Of a stretch of DNA of 64,000 nucleotides, positions 47,352 to 60,364 are shown in pieces; positions within the stretch are counted from its first letter, which is position 1; each line of letters begins with the position of its first letter. Position numbers and translations under genes: made by a program. The stretch is from Eustoma russellianum. Lineage: Eukaryota > Streptophyta > Magnoliopsida > Gentianales > Gentianaceae. The stretch covers positions 20,866,227 through 20,930,226 of the forward strand of contig AP025057.1 of assembly GCA_036186865.1 (NCBI GenBank), given 5' to 3'. The notes under the pieces are model-generated. The model had not been told where the DNA came from. It ran no database searches and saw only the letters and a program-made list of their open reading frames with translations.

Positions 47352-49203
47352 GATGCATCCTTATGCAAAATGGGAGGGTCATCGCGTATGCTTCAAGACA
47401 GTTGAAACCATACGAGCCGAATTATCCGATGCATGACCTGGAGTTAGCTGCAGTACTTTTCGCACTTAAGATTTGGCATCATTATCTTTATGGAGTGAAG
47501 TACGAGGTATTCACAGATCATAAGAGTTTGAAGTACTTATTCACCCAGAAGGAACTAAACATGCGTCAGAGGAGGTGGCTGGAGCTTTTAAAGGACTACG
47601 ATTTGACTATCAGCTACCATCCGGGGAAAGCAAACCGAGTCGCGGATGCTCTAAGTAGGAAATCTAGCCATGCCAGACGGACGCCGTTGGAGAGAGATAT
47701 GGCAGAGTTGGACCTTGACATTGTGGACTCCACAGCTAATGTTCTAGCGGCGTTGATTATCACTCCATCTTTGATTGAGCAGATCAAAGAGGTGCAGAAG
47801 GGAGATGTATCACTTAGTTAACTACGGGAGAGGATGATGGCTAGTCAAGTTGATGGATTCCATATCCATGACGATGGCAGTATATGGTTTCAGGGGAGAC
47901 TGTGCGTACCTGAGGTTGAGGATCTTATACGAACGGTATTGAAGGAGGCACATAATTCAAAGTTGTCAATTTATCCGGGTGCTACCAAGATGTATAATGA
48001 CCTAAAGAAGAATTATCGGTAGAGTGGGATGAAGAGACATATGGCCGAGTTTGTTGAGAGGTGTTTAGTATGTCAGCAGGTCAAGGCGGAACACCAGAGA
48101 CCAGGAGGTTTGTTGATGCCGTTAGAGATCCCTGAGTGGAAATGGGAGCATGTAACTATGGATTTTGTGATGGGTCTTCCGAAGACGAGGAATGGTAATG
48201 ACATGATCTGGGTGATTGTAGATCGTTTGACTAAGTCTACTCATTTCCTACCAGTGCCAAATGATGTGACTCTGGAGTAGTTGGTTACACTCTATATCGA
48301 CAACATCATCAGTTTACATGGCGTCTCAGTCAGTATTGTCTCTGACCGTGACTCGAAATTCACCTCCAGGTTCTGGTCAGCATGTCAGAGAAGAATGGGG
48401 ACCGAGCTACGATTGAGTACTGTGTTTCACCCGTAGACAGATGGACAGTCGGAGAGAACCATACAAACATTGGAGGATATGTTGAGAGCTTGCGCCATTG
48501 ACTTCAAGGGGAACTGGGATAGTATGATCAAGTTGATAGAGTTCTCCTACAACAACAATCATCACAGCGCCATCGGCATGGCACCGTTTGAGGCGCTCTA
48601 TGGGCGTAAGTGCAGATCCCCTATCCTTTGGGATGAAGTTGCAGAGCGCGCTATCACTGGCCCAGAGTTGGTTGAGCAAACCAAGGAGAAGGTTAAGTTG
48701 ATTCAGGAAAGGCTTAAGATCGCTCAAGATAGAAGTAAGAGCTGAGCTGACTTGAAGAGGCGTCTGTTGAAGTTCGATGTTGGAGAAAAGGTCTACTTGA
48801 GAGTATCGCCTATGAAGGGTGTTGCGAGATTTGGTCTGAAGGGTAAGCTAAGGCCGCGTACATTGGCCCTTATGAGGTGCTCGAAAGGATTGGTTTGTTA
48901 GCTTACCGTTTGGCATTACCCTCGGCGTTAGCTCAGGTGCACAATGTCTTTCATGTTTCTCAGTTGAGAAAGTATGTCCCAGACCCGAGTCACGTATTGG
49001 ATGCACCACCGTTGAGGATCAGACCAGACACGTCATATGAAGAGACTCCTGTTCGGATCCTAGATTGCAAGGATCAAGAACTGAGAAGAAGAGTCATTCC
49101 GTACGTGAAGGTGCAGTGGAGCAATCATAATGAAAATGAAGCGACTTGGGATTGGGAGCTGGAGGATCAGATGCGCGAACGTTATTCGGAACTCTTCGAT
49201 TAA
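47352..49203 (+). pseudogene. RNase H C-terminus, integrase and chromodomain of element C, broken
   Basis: The RNase H part (CILMQNGRVIAYASRQLK, FTDHKSLKYLF) is open to 47821. The integrase zinc domain (HNSKLSIYPG, CLVCQQ) and core (VTMDFVMGLP, VSDRDSKF, GQSERTIQTLE) follow, then the GPY/F region and a chromodomain-like tail VKVQWSNHNENEATWDWELE. Stops lie at about 47819, 48020, 48278, 48435 and 48743, with a frameshift near 48865. Most stops sit where element B has Q, W or E. Confidence 0.92.
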
Positions 49204-49244
49204 GGTATATCAAGTCCCCTCAGTCTGTACGATTCAATTACGTT

Positions 49245-49281
49245 AAGTTTCGAGGACGAAACTTTTGTAAGGTGGGTAGGA
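49245..49281 (+). promoter_or_regulatory. Hairpin motif and polypurine tract of element C
   Basis: AAGTTTCGAGGACGAAACTT (49245-49264), then TAAGGTGGGTAGGA abutting the LTR, as in elements A and B. Confidence 0.85.
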
Positions 49282-51636
49282 TGTGATAACCGAAGGAAAA
49301 AGAAGAGGGAATAAAGAAAATAGAAAAGATAATAATAATAAAAGTATTGAAAAAAAGAGATAAGATTAGATTAAATAAATTAAGAAAAAGGGATAACATG
49401 GTTTTTAATTGAGGGGTGTAACCGCCCCTCAATTTGCGCCACAACTGGGTAATTAAAAAGGGGATCAGGTGAGGGGAATCGCATAAGACTCAGAGAAGGA
49501 AAAAAAATATAAAAATTGAAATTCAAGGAAAGAGGCAGCGCAAGGCACATCAGCCAGGGAAGGAAAAGGAGAAAGAAAAGAGGGAAGAAGAAAGAGAGGA
49601 ATGAGAGGAGAGAGAAGAAAGAGAAATCAACCAGGTATATTTTAATTGCGTAATGTTGTCTGCAACCCAGGTAGGTTCCCTTTCCCCCTCCAATTGGTAC
49701 AAATTCAAGCATGTTTTGGTGATATCCTATGTGTTTTTGTTGCTTTAATTGTTGATTTTCATAGCATGTTGTTCAATCTGTGAAAAGCATGAAGTTTGGA
49801 ATCTGTGAAATTGTCTGAAACGTGTTGCGTGAATTGATTTAGTTTTAGGGAAAAATTTGATAATCAAAATAGTAAGAATTTGATTTTAGGAAAAAATTTG
49901 ATAATCAAATAGTAAAACTGCTAGCAAGATTAGAGGTTTTTCATCTTGTTTTGGCCTTAGAATAGGTTCCCACATATTGGGAATAGGCGAAAATATAGAT
50001 CGGGGTCGAAAAACAGACGCCGGAGCGCCTCACGCGTCGCCGGAAAGAGCCGCGCGTGGCTCCACACGCGCGCGTGGGCGTACACGCGCTCAGGGGTGGC
50101 GGTGGCTAGGGTTATATGTTAAAAAAAACTTAAATATGTATTGGGGCTGGCCTGCCAGCACGCAGACCAGGCCAGCCCCTAGTGGGCCACGGTCTGCAGC
50201 TGCAGGACCATCCCAATTACCATATAAAAAAATAAAAAAAAATGGAAGGCTAGTAACGGGTCGGGCCGGATAACCGGACCAGGTACCAGCCGGCCCAATT
50301 ACCAGCAAAAAATAAAAAAAAATTGCAAAACACCTGAAGCGGGCCGGACACAGCAGGCGGAGCCTGTGTGCGTGGCAGGCCGGGCTTGCACCAGGGAGGA
50401 CAGGGGTTGGACAAAAGGGCCAGCCTGTTTGCAATTATCCATTTTTCTTTCTTTTCTAAATTTATGGAATTTTAGAAAATGTTATTTAATTAATTTAAAA
50501 TAGAAATAATTATAAGAAAAATATAAATAAATATCAGTAAATTATAAATAAATTCCAGAAATTACAAAATGATGAAACTAAATTATTTTCATTAAATTTC
50601 AGTATTTATGATAATTTATTTAATTTGAATAATTAGATAAAAAATATAAATAAATAGAAAAAATGAGGAAAAATATAGGAAATGCACGATAAACGTATAC
50701 AAATAGTGGAAAAGTGGATTTGGTGCCGAACAATGTGGAGTTCACATTCGAGCAAATAAACGAACCTAGATGGAGTGTCGGAGGATGGTGAGGATGGGCC
50801 AGGGGCCTCGGGCGATTATGTTTTTGCATTCATGGACGTGCATTGCATTGATGGCGGGTCGTGACGTATGGGTCACGGGCGCTCAGGATGGTGTATGGTG
50901 GCGGGACCATGACACTCAGGATGGTGTGCGGTGGCACGGCCACGCACACTCAGTATGGTGACTGTGGGGTGTACGACCTGCAGCCACTCAGTAGGACCCG
51001 GGTTCATGCATTGCACGGTATGGATATCGGCATTCTGTGTGACATGACTTTGTTGCATGTGACATGCATATTGGGACATGCATCACGTTGTTGCGCATAC
51101 TTTACTTGGAGTGCTTTACCTTTCCGTATTCTTTCATATGCTTATGTGATATCATGTTTTATGTACTATGTGTCATATCATTATTGGATGCTTTTCTTGT
51201 ACTACTTGGAGCCAGATGCCTACTGAGTGATTTCTCCGTCACTCACCCTTACTTCCCTCCCCCCCTCTAGGTGAGCAGGTAGAGTCCTACGATTATGTCT
51301 TTGTTGAGGACGGGGCTGACACAGTGGAGTGGGCAGACTGATGGCCGCATCTAGGACATGGGACGACCTTGTGAACATTTGTTATTATTGGGATTTCATT
51401 AGTACTATCCGGATTAGACCATTGACACATTGATATTGCTGCTAGTACTGGTTCAGTATTTTATTGAGATATTATCTTTTATTCATAGAACTTAACGAAT
51501 GGTATTACGTTTCCGCGCGAAAAATTTCTGCGTCTTTTCGGATATGTTGGAAATTGATTCGAATTTTGTATTCTCCTTAGTGAGATACGGCGGACGTACT
51601 GTTCCCAATGCTAGAGTTCGGGAGCGGGGCGCTACA
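49282..51636 (+). repeat. 3' LTR of element C
   Basis: TGTGATAACCGAAGG to GGGGCGCTACA, 2355 bp, followed by the duplication ATTAT. It keeps the 132-bp segment missing from the 5' copy and contains the family minisatellite (about 50875-50965). Confidence 0.94.
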
Positions 51637-51641
51637 ATTAT

Positions 51642-52757
51642 TTTTCTAGAAAGAAATTAGGGCCTTGTCTTAGGAAGCAAGTTAGGGCTTTAGGGCCTTT
51701 TGAGCTCCATTGTTCCCTCAAGAGACGTTTTAAGAGTGTTCTGCATTGTTGCATTGTTGGAGACGCACAACCTACAACTTGAAGGATCAAGCTTACCTCG
51801 ATAGCAAAATCACATATTTTCAAGGTTGGAGACGATCTTGAAGCAACAAACAATGACATTTGTGAACGATTTTTAGAACATTATAGAAAAAATCAAGCTT
51901 TGCCTGGCCCAAACACGTATCGAACGCTCATCGCCTTCTAAGAGTAGAGTAGTTATTGTTTTGTTCATTGCAGGATTTTAAGCAATCGGATTGAGGCGAT
52001 TTAAGATGAGTTGGAAACTTCATTTTGAGCATTACAACTATTATCTGATAAGCCATATTAGGTTTCTGAATATGTGGAATTGACATATCGAAGTACATAC
52101 TTCTTGATTTGTGTGTCTTATGCCACATAAGATTGTTTTATGCATCTCTAGGGCTATGGGACTCCGTTTCAGGTGATTCAAAGTGGGTTTAAAACTTCCT
52201 TGAATGTTCTATAACGTTTACATATTTTTATGTTGTGTTCGAAATCGTTCGTTAAATAGAACTAGAGTTTATGGCAAATTAGAGCATGCATATGGATGTA
52301 TATTGCTTACTGTATGTGCACTTGGTTAGCATCTGTGTGGAATTCTATAGAATGTTTCTAATCATGTGCATATTGCATGTTTATTGTTTACGGAGGTTGC
52401 CATGGTTTGCTCAATCCACCTACTTGAGGGAACAATAGGTTTGACGAGAGTCTTGCTGGCAGTCAAGATGGTGACCATGAGAGGGTCAAATCTAATGCAT
52501 AGCAGGCTGTAAAATTAATGTGCCATCGAGCCAATTGCTTGTGTCTACCTAAAGAATAAGTCGGGTCTGGGTGATGATTGTACGGGTGGTCAATTTGGTT
52601 ATCTATTGGAAGTGAACCGGCTCAATAATGTGGGACTGTGTAATATGTATAGTAAAGAGGGTGAGCCGACTCATAAAATTGGGCTGGTTAGACAGTATAG
52701 TAACAAATTGTCATAGCTCATAAGGATGGTTATTGGGCGACCAATACGATAAGCGGG
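51642..52757. other. Unassigned DNA between element C and the copia remains
   Basis: No protein motif is recognised. Around 52610-52700 two units of about 45 bp (GTGAACCGGCTCAATAATG and GGTGAGCCGACTCATAAAA) repeat in tandem, which resembles LTR-internal arrays. It is the right flank of element C's insertion site, possibly an old LTR. Confidence 0.4.
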
Positions 52758-52762
52758 ATGTC

Positions 52763-53300
52763 TGCTGAAATGATGGAACCAACATTCAGGGTTAAATGTA
52801 AAGTAAAGTCAGCACATGTCAAGATTGAAGAATTCGAAATTCATTCAAGTTAAAATTCAAGTTACAAGGTTGTTTCCTTTTATAGGGGTGAAAAATATTT
52901 CTAACGGTTATTTGACCATTTGTTCTGCTGTCACTTTCAACAGTCACTGTCAATCTACTGTAAATTCTAACGGCTATGGTAACCGCTAGTTTAAGACAGC
53001 TTAGCTATGTACAGAAATAATTATAAGTAACATTTACAAAGTATGGTAGGACGGCTGTCTTAGCTTGTGCTTCACTTTGTAACCTTACTCAGCACTTTTT
53101 CATATTGTCTTCTGGCACACCTTGGTTCCGTGTCTCATCTCAGCTCTTCTTTAATTTGTTCCGTGCTTCGCTATCTTTATTCTTCATCTTTGTCAGTCCA
53201 TGCCAGCTCGGCTGACAGTTAGCCTTCCAGCACTTCGATTGCCCAGATCAGGTTTGCCGACCTCATGTCAGCTCAGCTCGGCTAGGACTTAGTTTCCACA
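52763..53300 (-). repeat. Probable 3' LTR of copia element X
   Basis: On the minus strand it begins TGTGGAAACTAAGTCC right after the purine tract CTTGAGGGAGAG and carries a TATA box CCTATAAAAGG (52876-52886). The far end is set tentatively at TTTCAGCA. About 538 bp. It does not resemble the LTR at 60365-60581. Confidence 0.6.
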
Positions 53301-53686
53301 CTCTCCCTCAAGCTTGGTTGTATATATTCATACAACCAGGCTTGGACATTAAGTATTGAAATATACTAGTTGATACTGGTTTTGTGAGAAGGCCAGCTAC
53401 TTGATTCTTGGTGGAGATGTGTACTAACCTGACCTCATTCCCTTCTATCTTATCTCTGATGAAATACTGTCAATTTCTACATGTTTAGATTTGTCATGCT
53501 GAACTGGATTCTCTGCCATACTTATTGCAGAGACACTGTCGCAGTAGATTTGGATTGGTAGACTTGACTTGATATGAAAACCTTCAAGTACTTTTTTTAT
53601 CCAAATCCCCTCACATATTCCTAATGCAATAGCTCTTAGCTCAGCTTCGGCGATGCTGCTTGATGCTACAGGTTGTTTCTTTCTTC
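53301..53686 (-). pseudogene. RNase H C-terminal part of copia element X
   Basis: Motifs PVASSSIAEAELRAIALGIC, IQIYCDSVSAISMAENPVQH and KHVEID identify copia RNase H. It is the continuation of the frame at 56403-56605 and is split from it by a solo LTR. The frame ends SEIR at 53445, then a purine tract leads into the LTR. Confidence 0.9.
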
Positions 53687-53691
53687 GCCAT

Positions 53692-56397
53692 TGTAGGACA
53701 TGTATAGCACCACTAGAAGGGAGGTTGAACAATGATTGCTGAAAATTCGGTTTTTAAAACTTTTTGGACCAAATTACGCACTTCTGAGAAATAGCTTCTG
53801 ATTTCAGATTCTGATTTGATTAATCTATATGATCTAGTTGTAGACCTCCAAAAATTATGAAATTTGGTGAGGATGTTCTCTCAGATGTTGTGAGTATCTC
53901 ACAAAAATTTCAAATTAAAATTCCAAGCCTAACCCCATGAAAACACGTTTTTGTACAGATTGCATCAATGTGCCAGAAACTGTACTCCAAAATGAAAATT
54001 TTATTCATGTTAATTGGGAATTTTAAATGAGTTGAAAATTTTATGGTTTGACCCTCAAGATGTGTATTTTAATGGGTTAAAACAGTTTTTGAAATTTCCC
54101 TTGGGAAGTATGTCAACCACGTTGATGTTCTCAACCTTTGCAAATCTGAGAATCAGATTGCACTAGACTCAGAACTATTAACGTTTGATTGACTTATACT
54201 TGTCTAAATAAAGTGAAAATTGTGCCAAATGAAAGCTAGAATGTGTGGCTATGTTTCAGCAAAAGTTTGTGATTTTTAAACGTTTTTGCTATTTTTACCG
54301 TTGCAATGAAATCGATGCATAAAACTGAAAACTTAAAGTATATGTGCTGAAAAGTAAGAACACCGAAAATTTTATACTGGTTCAGTTGAAACAACCTACT
54401 CCAGTCTTCGAGGACACCTTTCTCGATTTTCACTAAACACAAAAAATACCTTACCACAAGGGTGACTAGAAATAAACACCAACTCCACCCTTTTATAATC
54501 AAACAATCAAATAAACCAATCACGAACGCCACCACCGATCGAATGAAGGTTTGATCACACCTTGATCAACCTTTTACAAGAAATAAACGTGTATAGGTGG
54601 TATAATCAAAGCCTATATAATATGTGGAATATATAAATGATAGGCTTGAGATTAAGAAGAAGAGAAAGAAAGGAAGAAGAAGAGAGTAGTCTTGATTTTT
54701 GCACTTGTAAAAATATCAATTATTGCAAAGCCTTGTCTTGCAACATCTTCTTCTTTTTATAGCATCATGGCTGCCCCCTAGGGTTACTCTTCCTCCTTGA
54801 GAATTCTCTTGAATGCCCTTGGAAGATTGTCTTGTGTAAAAGCTGACACAAGCTTGCTTACTTGGTGCAATATGATTGGAGAGATGTGTCTTTGCCTAGT
54901 TGTCACTTCTTGATAGGCTATCTTTAATCCACCTTGCCACACTTCAAATGAGCTGGAATTTCTTCAAAAAATCTGAAAACATGTGCTCAAAATTTAGGTG
55001 AATAACTATCATATAATCACAGTTCAATCTCCTTAAATTTTGGAAGACAATTGAAGACAAAAGCTATGTAAAAATCGGCCAGATCCTTTTCCATGTGCTG
55101 AAATTTTCATCATGTGCTTTATTTGAATTGTTTCCTTGTGTGTTTCTGTCTTCAATGTCACCAATCATGTGTAACTTATTCTCCATCAATTAAAGTGCCA
55201 AATAAGCTCCACCTAGGCTTCAAAAATGTTGAAGATGGCATTGGAAATAGGTTGCATGTGCTAAAATTTTCTTTTGGTAAGCTTTGTCAAATAATGCACA
55301 ATATTCACACATATATGGTAAATTATAATCAGGCTTAATTTGAATTTTCTATAACCCTTTAACATGTCTTGAATGTGTAAAAAGTGTCTAGATACATGTT
55401 TCATCTATGACAAAAACGTTCCATGTGTGTAAGTTTGTAGAAAATCAAATTTTCGACTTTCGTCGATTAAGCGATTTTTCTCCGATTAATTTCAAACTTG
55501 TTACACATGTAATATATATTATGTCATATATAATATACATAAAATGAGGTGTATATTCAGCTCCAATGGCTGAGTAGAAAATACCCCATGTGCCAAAATA
55601 ACTTTCAATTTGAATTCCCCAAATTTAGACCAAATTATGAGTAATTTGTGTATGTAAACATAGTATGACCTTGTGGCTGAATATGACATGTGGATCACGA
55701 AATTTTGAAGTATTTGTGATGTATATAGGCTGGTCATCTTTATATGGCAAGTACGCGACATGTTGGTGCAGTTTCGGTAGTCACCCGATAGGACATATTT
55801 TGGTTTATTACCATGTAACATGTCATTATAATTTTGACGTCACCATGACTTGTAATATATGATATAAGACCTGAATATATGTGACGTCGTAAAAAAATAT
55901 ATACTCATAAATATAAGGTGTATATAGTGGCGTGACGTCGACGTACGTTTATAATATATGTGACGTGTCGGTGGTACGTCAGAACATAAGTATATAGTTT
56001 GTCGTAAAAAATATGGATACATAATATGTGTACGTGGCATGTACATTAAGGTGCGAAGATGAGGAGATTTTCCATTTCAAGTTTGTTGCCATATAGCTCT
56101 CTCCAAATATGTCTTCATTTAATGAACTAGTTAGTTCATTAACTTAAGCACTTCACTTAATAAACTAGTTTAGTTCATTAATCATGGTACCTGAAAATAG
56201 TATAAAGACAACAAATGTTTGTCATATGATGTAAGCTTTAATGTTTCATGGCTTATTAGCACGACAACAATTTATATAAGCATGTAAAGCATATTTATCA
56301 CATCAGCATGTCAAGTAAAATTTATTCATGCATTTCGTAAACACGTAACATTTAAATCATGCATTTTCAAATCACTCAAACCCCGATTTTCTCAACA
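53692..56397 (-). mobile_element. SIRE-like solo LTR inserted in RNase H of copia X
   Basis: TGTAGGACATG to TTTCTCAACA, 2706 bp, with the perfect duplication GCCAT at 53687-53691 and 56398-56402. Removing it and one GCCAT joins the two RNase H halves. It is the undeleted relative of the LTR at 25178-37286 and preserves the empty site of the SIRE-type insertion there. Orientation is inferred from similarity to the SIRE-type LTR. Confidence 0.93.
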
Positions 56398-57850
56398 GCC
56401 ATGTGACTAAGTTTCCCCAAAAGAATGTTCCATAGCCTGTAGTCGATCTTATGTAAGTTTTTGATCCAGCCCAGTCTGCATCCGTGAAAATTTTAATACT
56501 TCGATCTACATTCTTCCTAAAGCTCAGTCCCTGACCAAGTGCATTCTTGAGGTACCTTAGAATTCTATGAGCAGCTTGGAGGTGCTCATTAGTAGGATTG
56601 TGCATATATTGCGATACAAAACGAACAACATAACAGATATCGGGACTAGTATATGATATGTAGATTAATTTTCCTTCTTGTCTCTAATAGCTCAGTTTAT
56701 TGGTTGGTGTATTATCCATTTGATCTCTTGGTTTATGTCCGGGCTCTACTGGTGTATTTGCAGGTCTACATCCAAGCAGACCAGCCTCCTTTAGGAGGTC
56801 AAGTATATATTTCCTTTGAGAGAAAAACATTCCTACTTTATTCCTAGCAATTTCGATTCCTAGGAAGTATCTGAACTTACCTAAGTCCTTCATTTCAACC
56901 TCCTTAGATAGATGTGCTTTACTATCATAAATTCCATGATTATCATTCCAGTTATTATAACGTTATCAACATATACTATTAGTATAGTTAGCTCCCTCTT
57001 AGGTGAACTTTTGGTAAACAGGGTGTGGTCACTATGGCTTTGGCTAAATTTCAGGTCAGTCACTACTTTGGTAAAGGTTTTGAACCATGCCCGAGGTGAT
57101 TGTTTTAGACCATACAGTGACTTTCTCAGTTTACAGACTTCATCCTTATTTGTTTCATTGTTAAATCCTGGTGGTATACTCATATACACTTCTTCTATTA
57201 AATCTCTATTTAAAAATGAATTTTTTACATCAAGTTGATAAAGCTCCCAGTCAAGATTTACGGCTATAGAGAAGATGACTCTAATGGTGTTCAACTTAGC
57301 GACTGGAGCAATGTTTCTAAATAATCTACTCCATATGCTTGTGTAAAACCTTTAGCGACTAATCTTGCCTTATATTTATTCACACTTCAATTATTATTGT
57401 ATTTTATGGCAAAAATCCACCTGCATCCTACATGTTTTTTTGTAGCTGAGTTGGGAGTTAGCTCCCGGGTTTGGTTATTTTCTAAGGCATTCATCTCTTC
57501 ACGGACTGTCTTTCTCCACTTAGGTCTGCTGAGTGCTTCTTCAATGGTGTTGGGTATAGAATTGATATTGAGTGAGCATACGAATGTCTTAAAGTTGGAA
57601 ATCAATCTATTGTAGGATATATGATCTTCAATAGGGTACTTGGTATGTATGGGATTCTTAGTACATTCTCTAGTCCACTTCCTTAGAGCAATTGGTTTGT
57701 CATCAGTTTTGATTCTATGATCATATTCATTGTACTCTGAGTTTTCCTCTGCTTGAGTCTGAGGCAGTTGATCAGGTGTGGTAGGATGGATGCTGCATCC
57801 CAGATCATCCTGATCAATGGGAATGACAGAAGTGGAACTGGATAGGGAAT
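56398..57850 (-). pseudogene. Reverse transcriptase and RNase H start of copia element X
   Basis: The RT start (ALSRPKWRKTVREEMNALE, WIFAIKYN) lies at about 57600-57400. YQLDVKNSFLNRDLIEEVYM, KSLYGLKQSPRAWF and LIVYVDNVIITG follow; the last has asparagine for the second catalytic aspartate. Then come KDLGKFRYFLGIEI, LQAAHRILRYLKN and the RNase H start FTDADWAGS. Stops and frameshifts occur near 57295, 56905 and 56683. Confidence 0.9.
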
Positions 57851-57984
57851 CAATGGTGCTGACCTGAGGTGCCTAATAGCCGAGCTATCGCGTGTAGCTC
57901 GACTGAGTAGTTGAGCTCGGCAGTTCTAATACTTGAAAACTGGGTTCATATTCATTACCTCTTACTACTTTGGTTTCTCCTATA

Positions 57985-58240
57985 GATCTATCAAATGCAT
58001 GTTTTTTTATCAAATGTAACGTCTAGAGTTACATACAATCGTCTATTAGATGGGAAGCACCACTTATGTCCTTTCTGAGAATTAGAATGTCCTACAAAGA
58101 TGCATTTTTCAGCTCTAGTATCCAGTTTACTCCTAAGGCTAGGCTGAATATGCACACGTGTTGTGCATCCAAAATGTTTTAATGAAATTTCTAACAATAG
58201 CTTAGAATTGGGATAGTGCCCAAGGAGTATTTTCCTGGGG
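57985..58240 (-). pseudogene. Integrase C-terminal fragment of copia element X
   Basis: Motifs FKTPRKILLGHYPN, FGCTTRVHIQPSLRSKLD, CIFVGHSNSQKGHK and YVTLDVTF are the end of copia integrase. The zinc domain and catalytic core that should precede them are missing. Directly upstream is a copia protease. Confidence 0.88.
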
Positions 58241-58243
58241 GTC

Positions 58244-59089
58244 TTAAAAGATAAAGTCCCTGTCAACCATCCCGATGGCAAGATTGGACTGTCCCTGTCG
58301 CACCACTGCATCAACAAAGTAAAGACCTTGGCGCTCAGTACCACGCTCAATGATCGCTCCCGTATGAATGTCCTGTAGAAGGCAAAAGTGAGGATACATC
58401 ATAACAATGCAGTCTAATTCTTCTGCAACATGGATCACTGATAGGAGTTTCGTAGATAAAGAAGGTACATAAAGGCAATTTTTGAGGGTAATGTTGTGAG
58501 TGATCGAGATAGATCCTCCCCCCGCAATAGGGACAGTGGCCCCGTTAGCAGTTTCAACGCAAGTTTTGGTAGGTGGTGTATGAGTGAGGAGATCAGTAGG
58601 ATCACAGGTCATTGAGTCAGTGGCCACACAGTCGAAGATCCACTGTGGGGTCCCGTGGGTAGCATGACATTGGGACACGTGGCCATTGATTGTGGTTTTG
58701 GGGCTTTGGGACTCTTTTGGTGCTTTAGGAATTTCTGGGGCTATTTTCGGTATTTGGACAGAGTCTAAGGGTCTGGGTTTAATTACGGGAAGTTTAGGGG
58801 TTCTTTTTTGTTGTTGGACAGATTCTGAGGGGCTGGACATAATTGTAGAAAGTTCAAGGATATGTTCTGTCGTTTTTGAAAAAACTAGACCACAAATGGT
58901 TTCTTCGATAATTTGACATGCACTACTAATATTAGTATTAAGTCCAGGGGCAGGATATGCAATATTAGAAGAGCCAGGGTATAAAAACAGATTAGTGTTA
59001 GGGATTTCATTGTCCCTAACCCCAGTACCTCCTTTCTGGCCGCCTCCTGCGCTGCCTTCTGCGTTTTTCTCTTCACCGCCTTTGTCCAC
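58244..59089 (-). pseudogene. Protease and Gag C-terminal region of copia element Y
   Basis: The protease part shows WIFDCVATDSMTCD, where the usual D-S/T-G-A active site is altered to D-C-V-A. NITLKNCLYVPSLSTKLLSV and a terminal IHTGAIIERGTERQGLYFV follow, the start of the protease-to-integrase linker. Upstream is a proline/serine-rich spacer. The frame ends at the junction with element X (about 58240-58260). Confidence 0.82.
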
Positions 59090-59104
59090 TTCGTTCCCAG
59101 GTTC

Positions 59105-60030
59105 CGTCTCTCCGCTAGCCTAGGCGAAAGAAGCTTGGGCTTTTGCTTTGAACTCCTCCCACCACTCCAGGTAACCATGGAGTTTAAAGCATTTCTCCCG
59201 TTTATGCCCCTTCTTTTTTCAGTGACTGCATTCAAGGTTTGCTTTCTCCTCTCCTCCACGCTTTGATGCTCTGGCTGAGCGTGGAGGTTGTCCCTCACGC
59301 CGCTTGCTTCGGTCTGGTGGGGATTTCATCGCTAGGCCATGGTCAATCTCAGATCCAATCCCAGATGATGATCAAGACTACCAGGAGCACTCCATTCTGC
59401 ACTTCAAACATCCTGAGCTCATTGTAGACAGTTTCTACGGTGGGTCTGGGTTCACGTTTTAAAATCTCTCTCTTTGTATCTGCAAACCGCTCTTCTACTG
59501 CCAACAGCAGTTGGTAGAGCCTCTGCTCTTGAGTTTTTTTCGTGTATGTGGCTATATCGTTTGGTGACTCCATGGAATTTGGATGCATGGAGTCAATGAT
59601 CATCCACAATCCCTGAAACTGGTCCCAGATGGCCTCTAACAGTCTGTTCCCTTGTTTGATAGTATAGCATTGTTTGTGAATATTGAAAATTTGCAGTGGG
59701 TCAGTTCCTGACCCGTAAGTGACTGCTAATCCGTCCCAGAGTGCCTTCGCAGTCAAATATTTTGAAACATTGCTTACTAAACTGTCGTCTATATTGTCAA
59801 TAAGCCATGTGAACACCATTTGATCACTTTGTTCCCACAGCTGGTAGGTTGGATCGGTTGGATTTGGGGGTGGAGGCACCCCCGTGATATGGGTGCTTTT
59901 CCCCCTTCCTCCGATGGGCGATTTTCATCAGTCTGCTCCACAGACTGTAATTTGTGCTATTTAGTTTCATTTTCAGCATCAGGTTTGCAGAAGGAACCGA
60001 TGGTTGTTGCATATTCAGGTTTTGTTGCAA
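59105..60030 (-). pseudogene. Gag of copia element Y
   Basis: The start (60030) MQQNLNMQQ leads to MKLNSTNYSLWSRLMKIA. Then come the large open block LWEQSDQMVFTWLIDNIDDS, ALWDGLAVTYG, LLEAIWDQFQGL and VETVYNELRMFEVQ, typical of copia Gag. Frameshifts near 59850 and 59350 and stops further on break it. The zinc-knuckle region (about 59210-59160) is damaged. Confidence 0.85.
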
Positions 60031-60350
60031 AAATCGTGCAAACTGTTCAGAAAAGTCGAAATTGGCAGGGAAGCTCTGTTTATTTTTAAAAGTTTCTGGA
60101 TTAGTATTTTCTGGAGTTTGTGACGTGGTTGGTATTTTGCAGGGAAACCTTGATTTTGGTCAAATGCAGAGAAGGGTATCACCGACAGTGAAGAGAAACA
60201 AATGCTCTGAGCCCAAAGACGATACTCAAAACGGACAGATATTGTTTGATCAGGTTTGATCCTTGATCAGGGATAAGGTATGGCAATGATGAACCATATT
60301 TCTGAGCCAACAAATTTCTCAGTAATCACAGAAGGCTTAAGATCAAGCCT

Positions 60351-60362
60351 GCTCTGATACCA
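60351..60362 (-). promoter_or_regulatory. Primer-binding site of copia element Y
   Basis: The minus strand reads TGGTATCAGAGC two bases inside the 5' LTR. Confidence 0.88.
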
Positions 60363-60364
60363 TG

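Larger units (their letters stand above)
41985..51636 (+). mobile_element. Full-length Ty3/gypsy chromovirus C (same family as A)
   Basis: Two LTRs, a primer site, gag-pol with chromodomain, hairpin and polypurine tract. Target duplication ATTAT at 41980-41984 and 51637-51641. The LTRs are related to those of A. Gag-pol has several stops and frameshifts, so it is dead, but it keeps all domains and three intron-like intervals. Confidence 0.95.
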
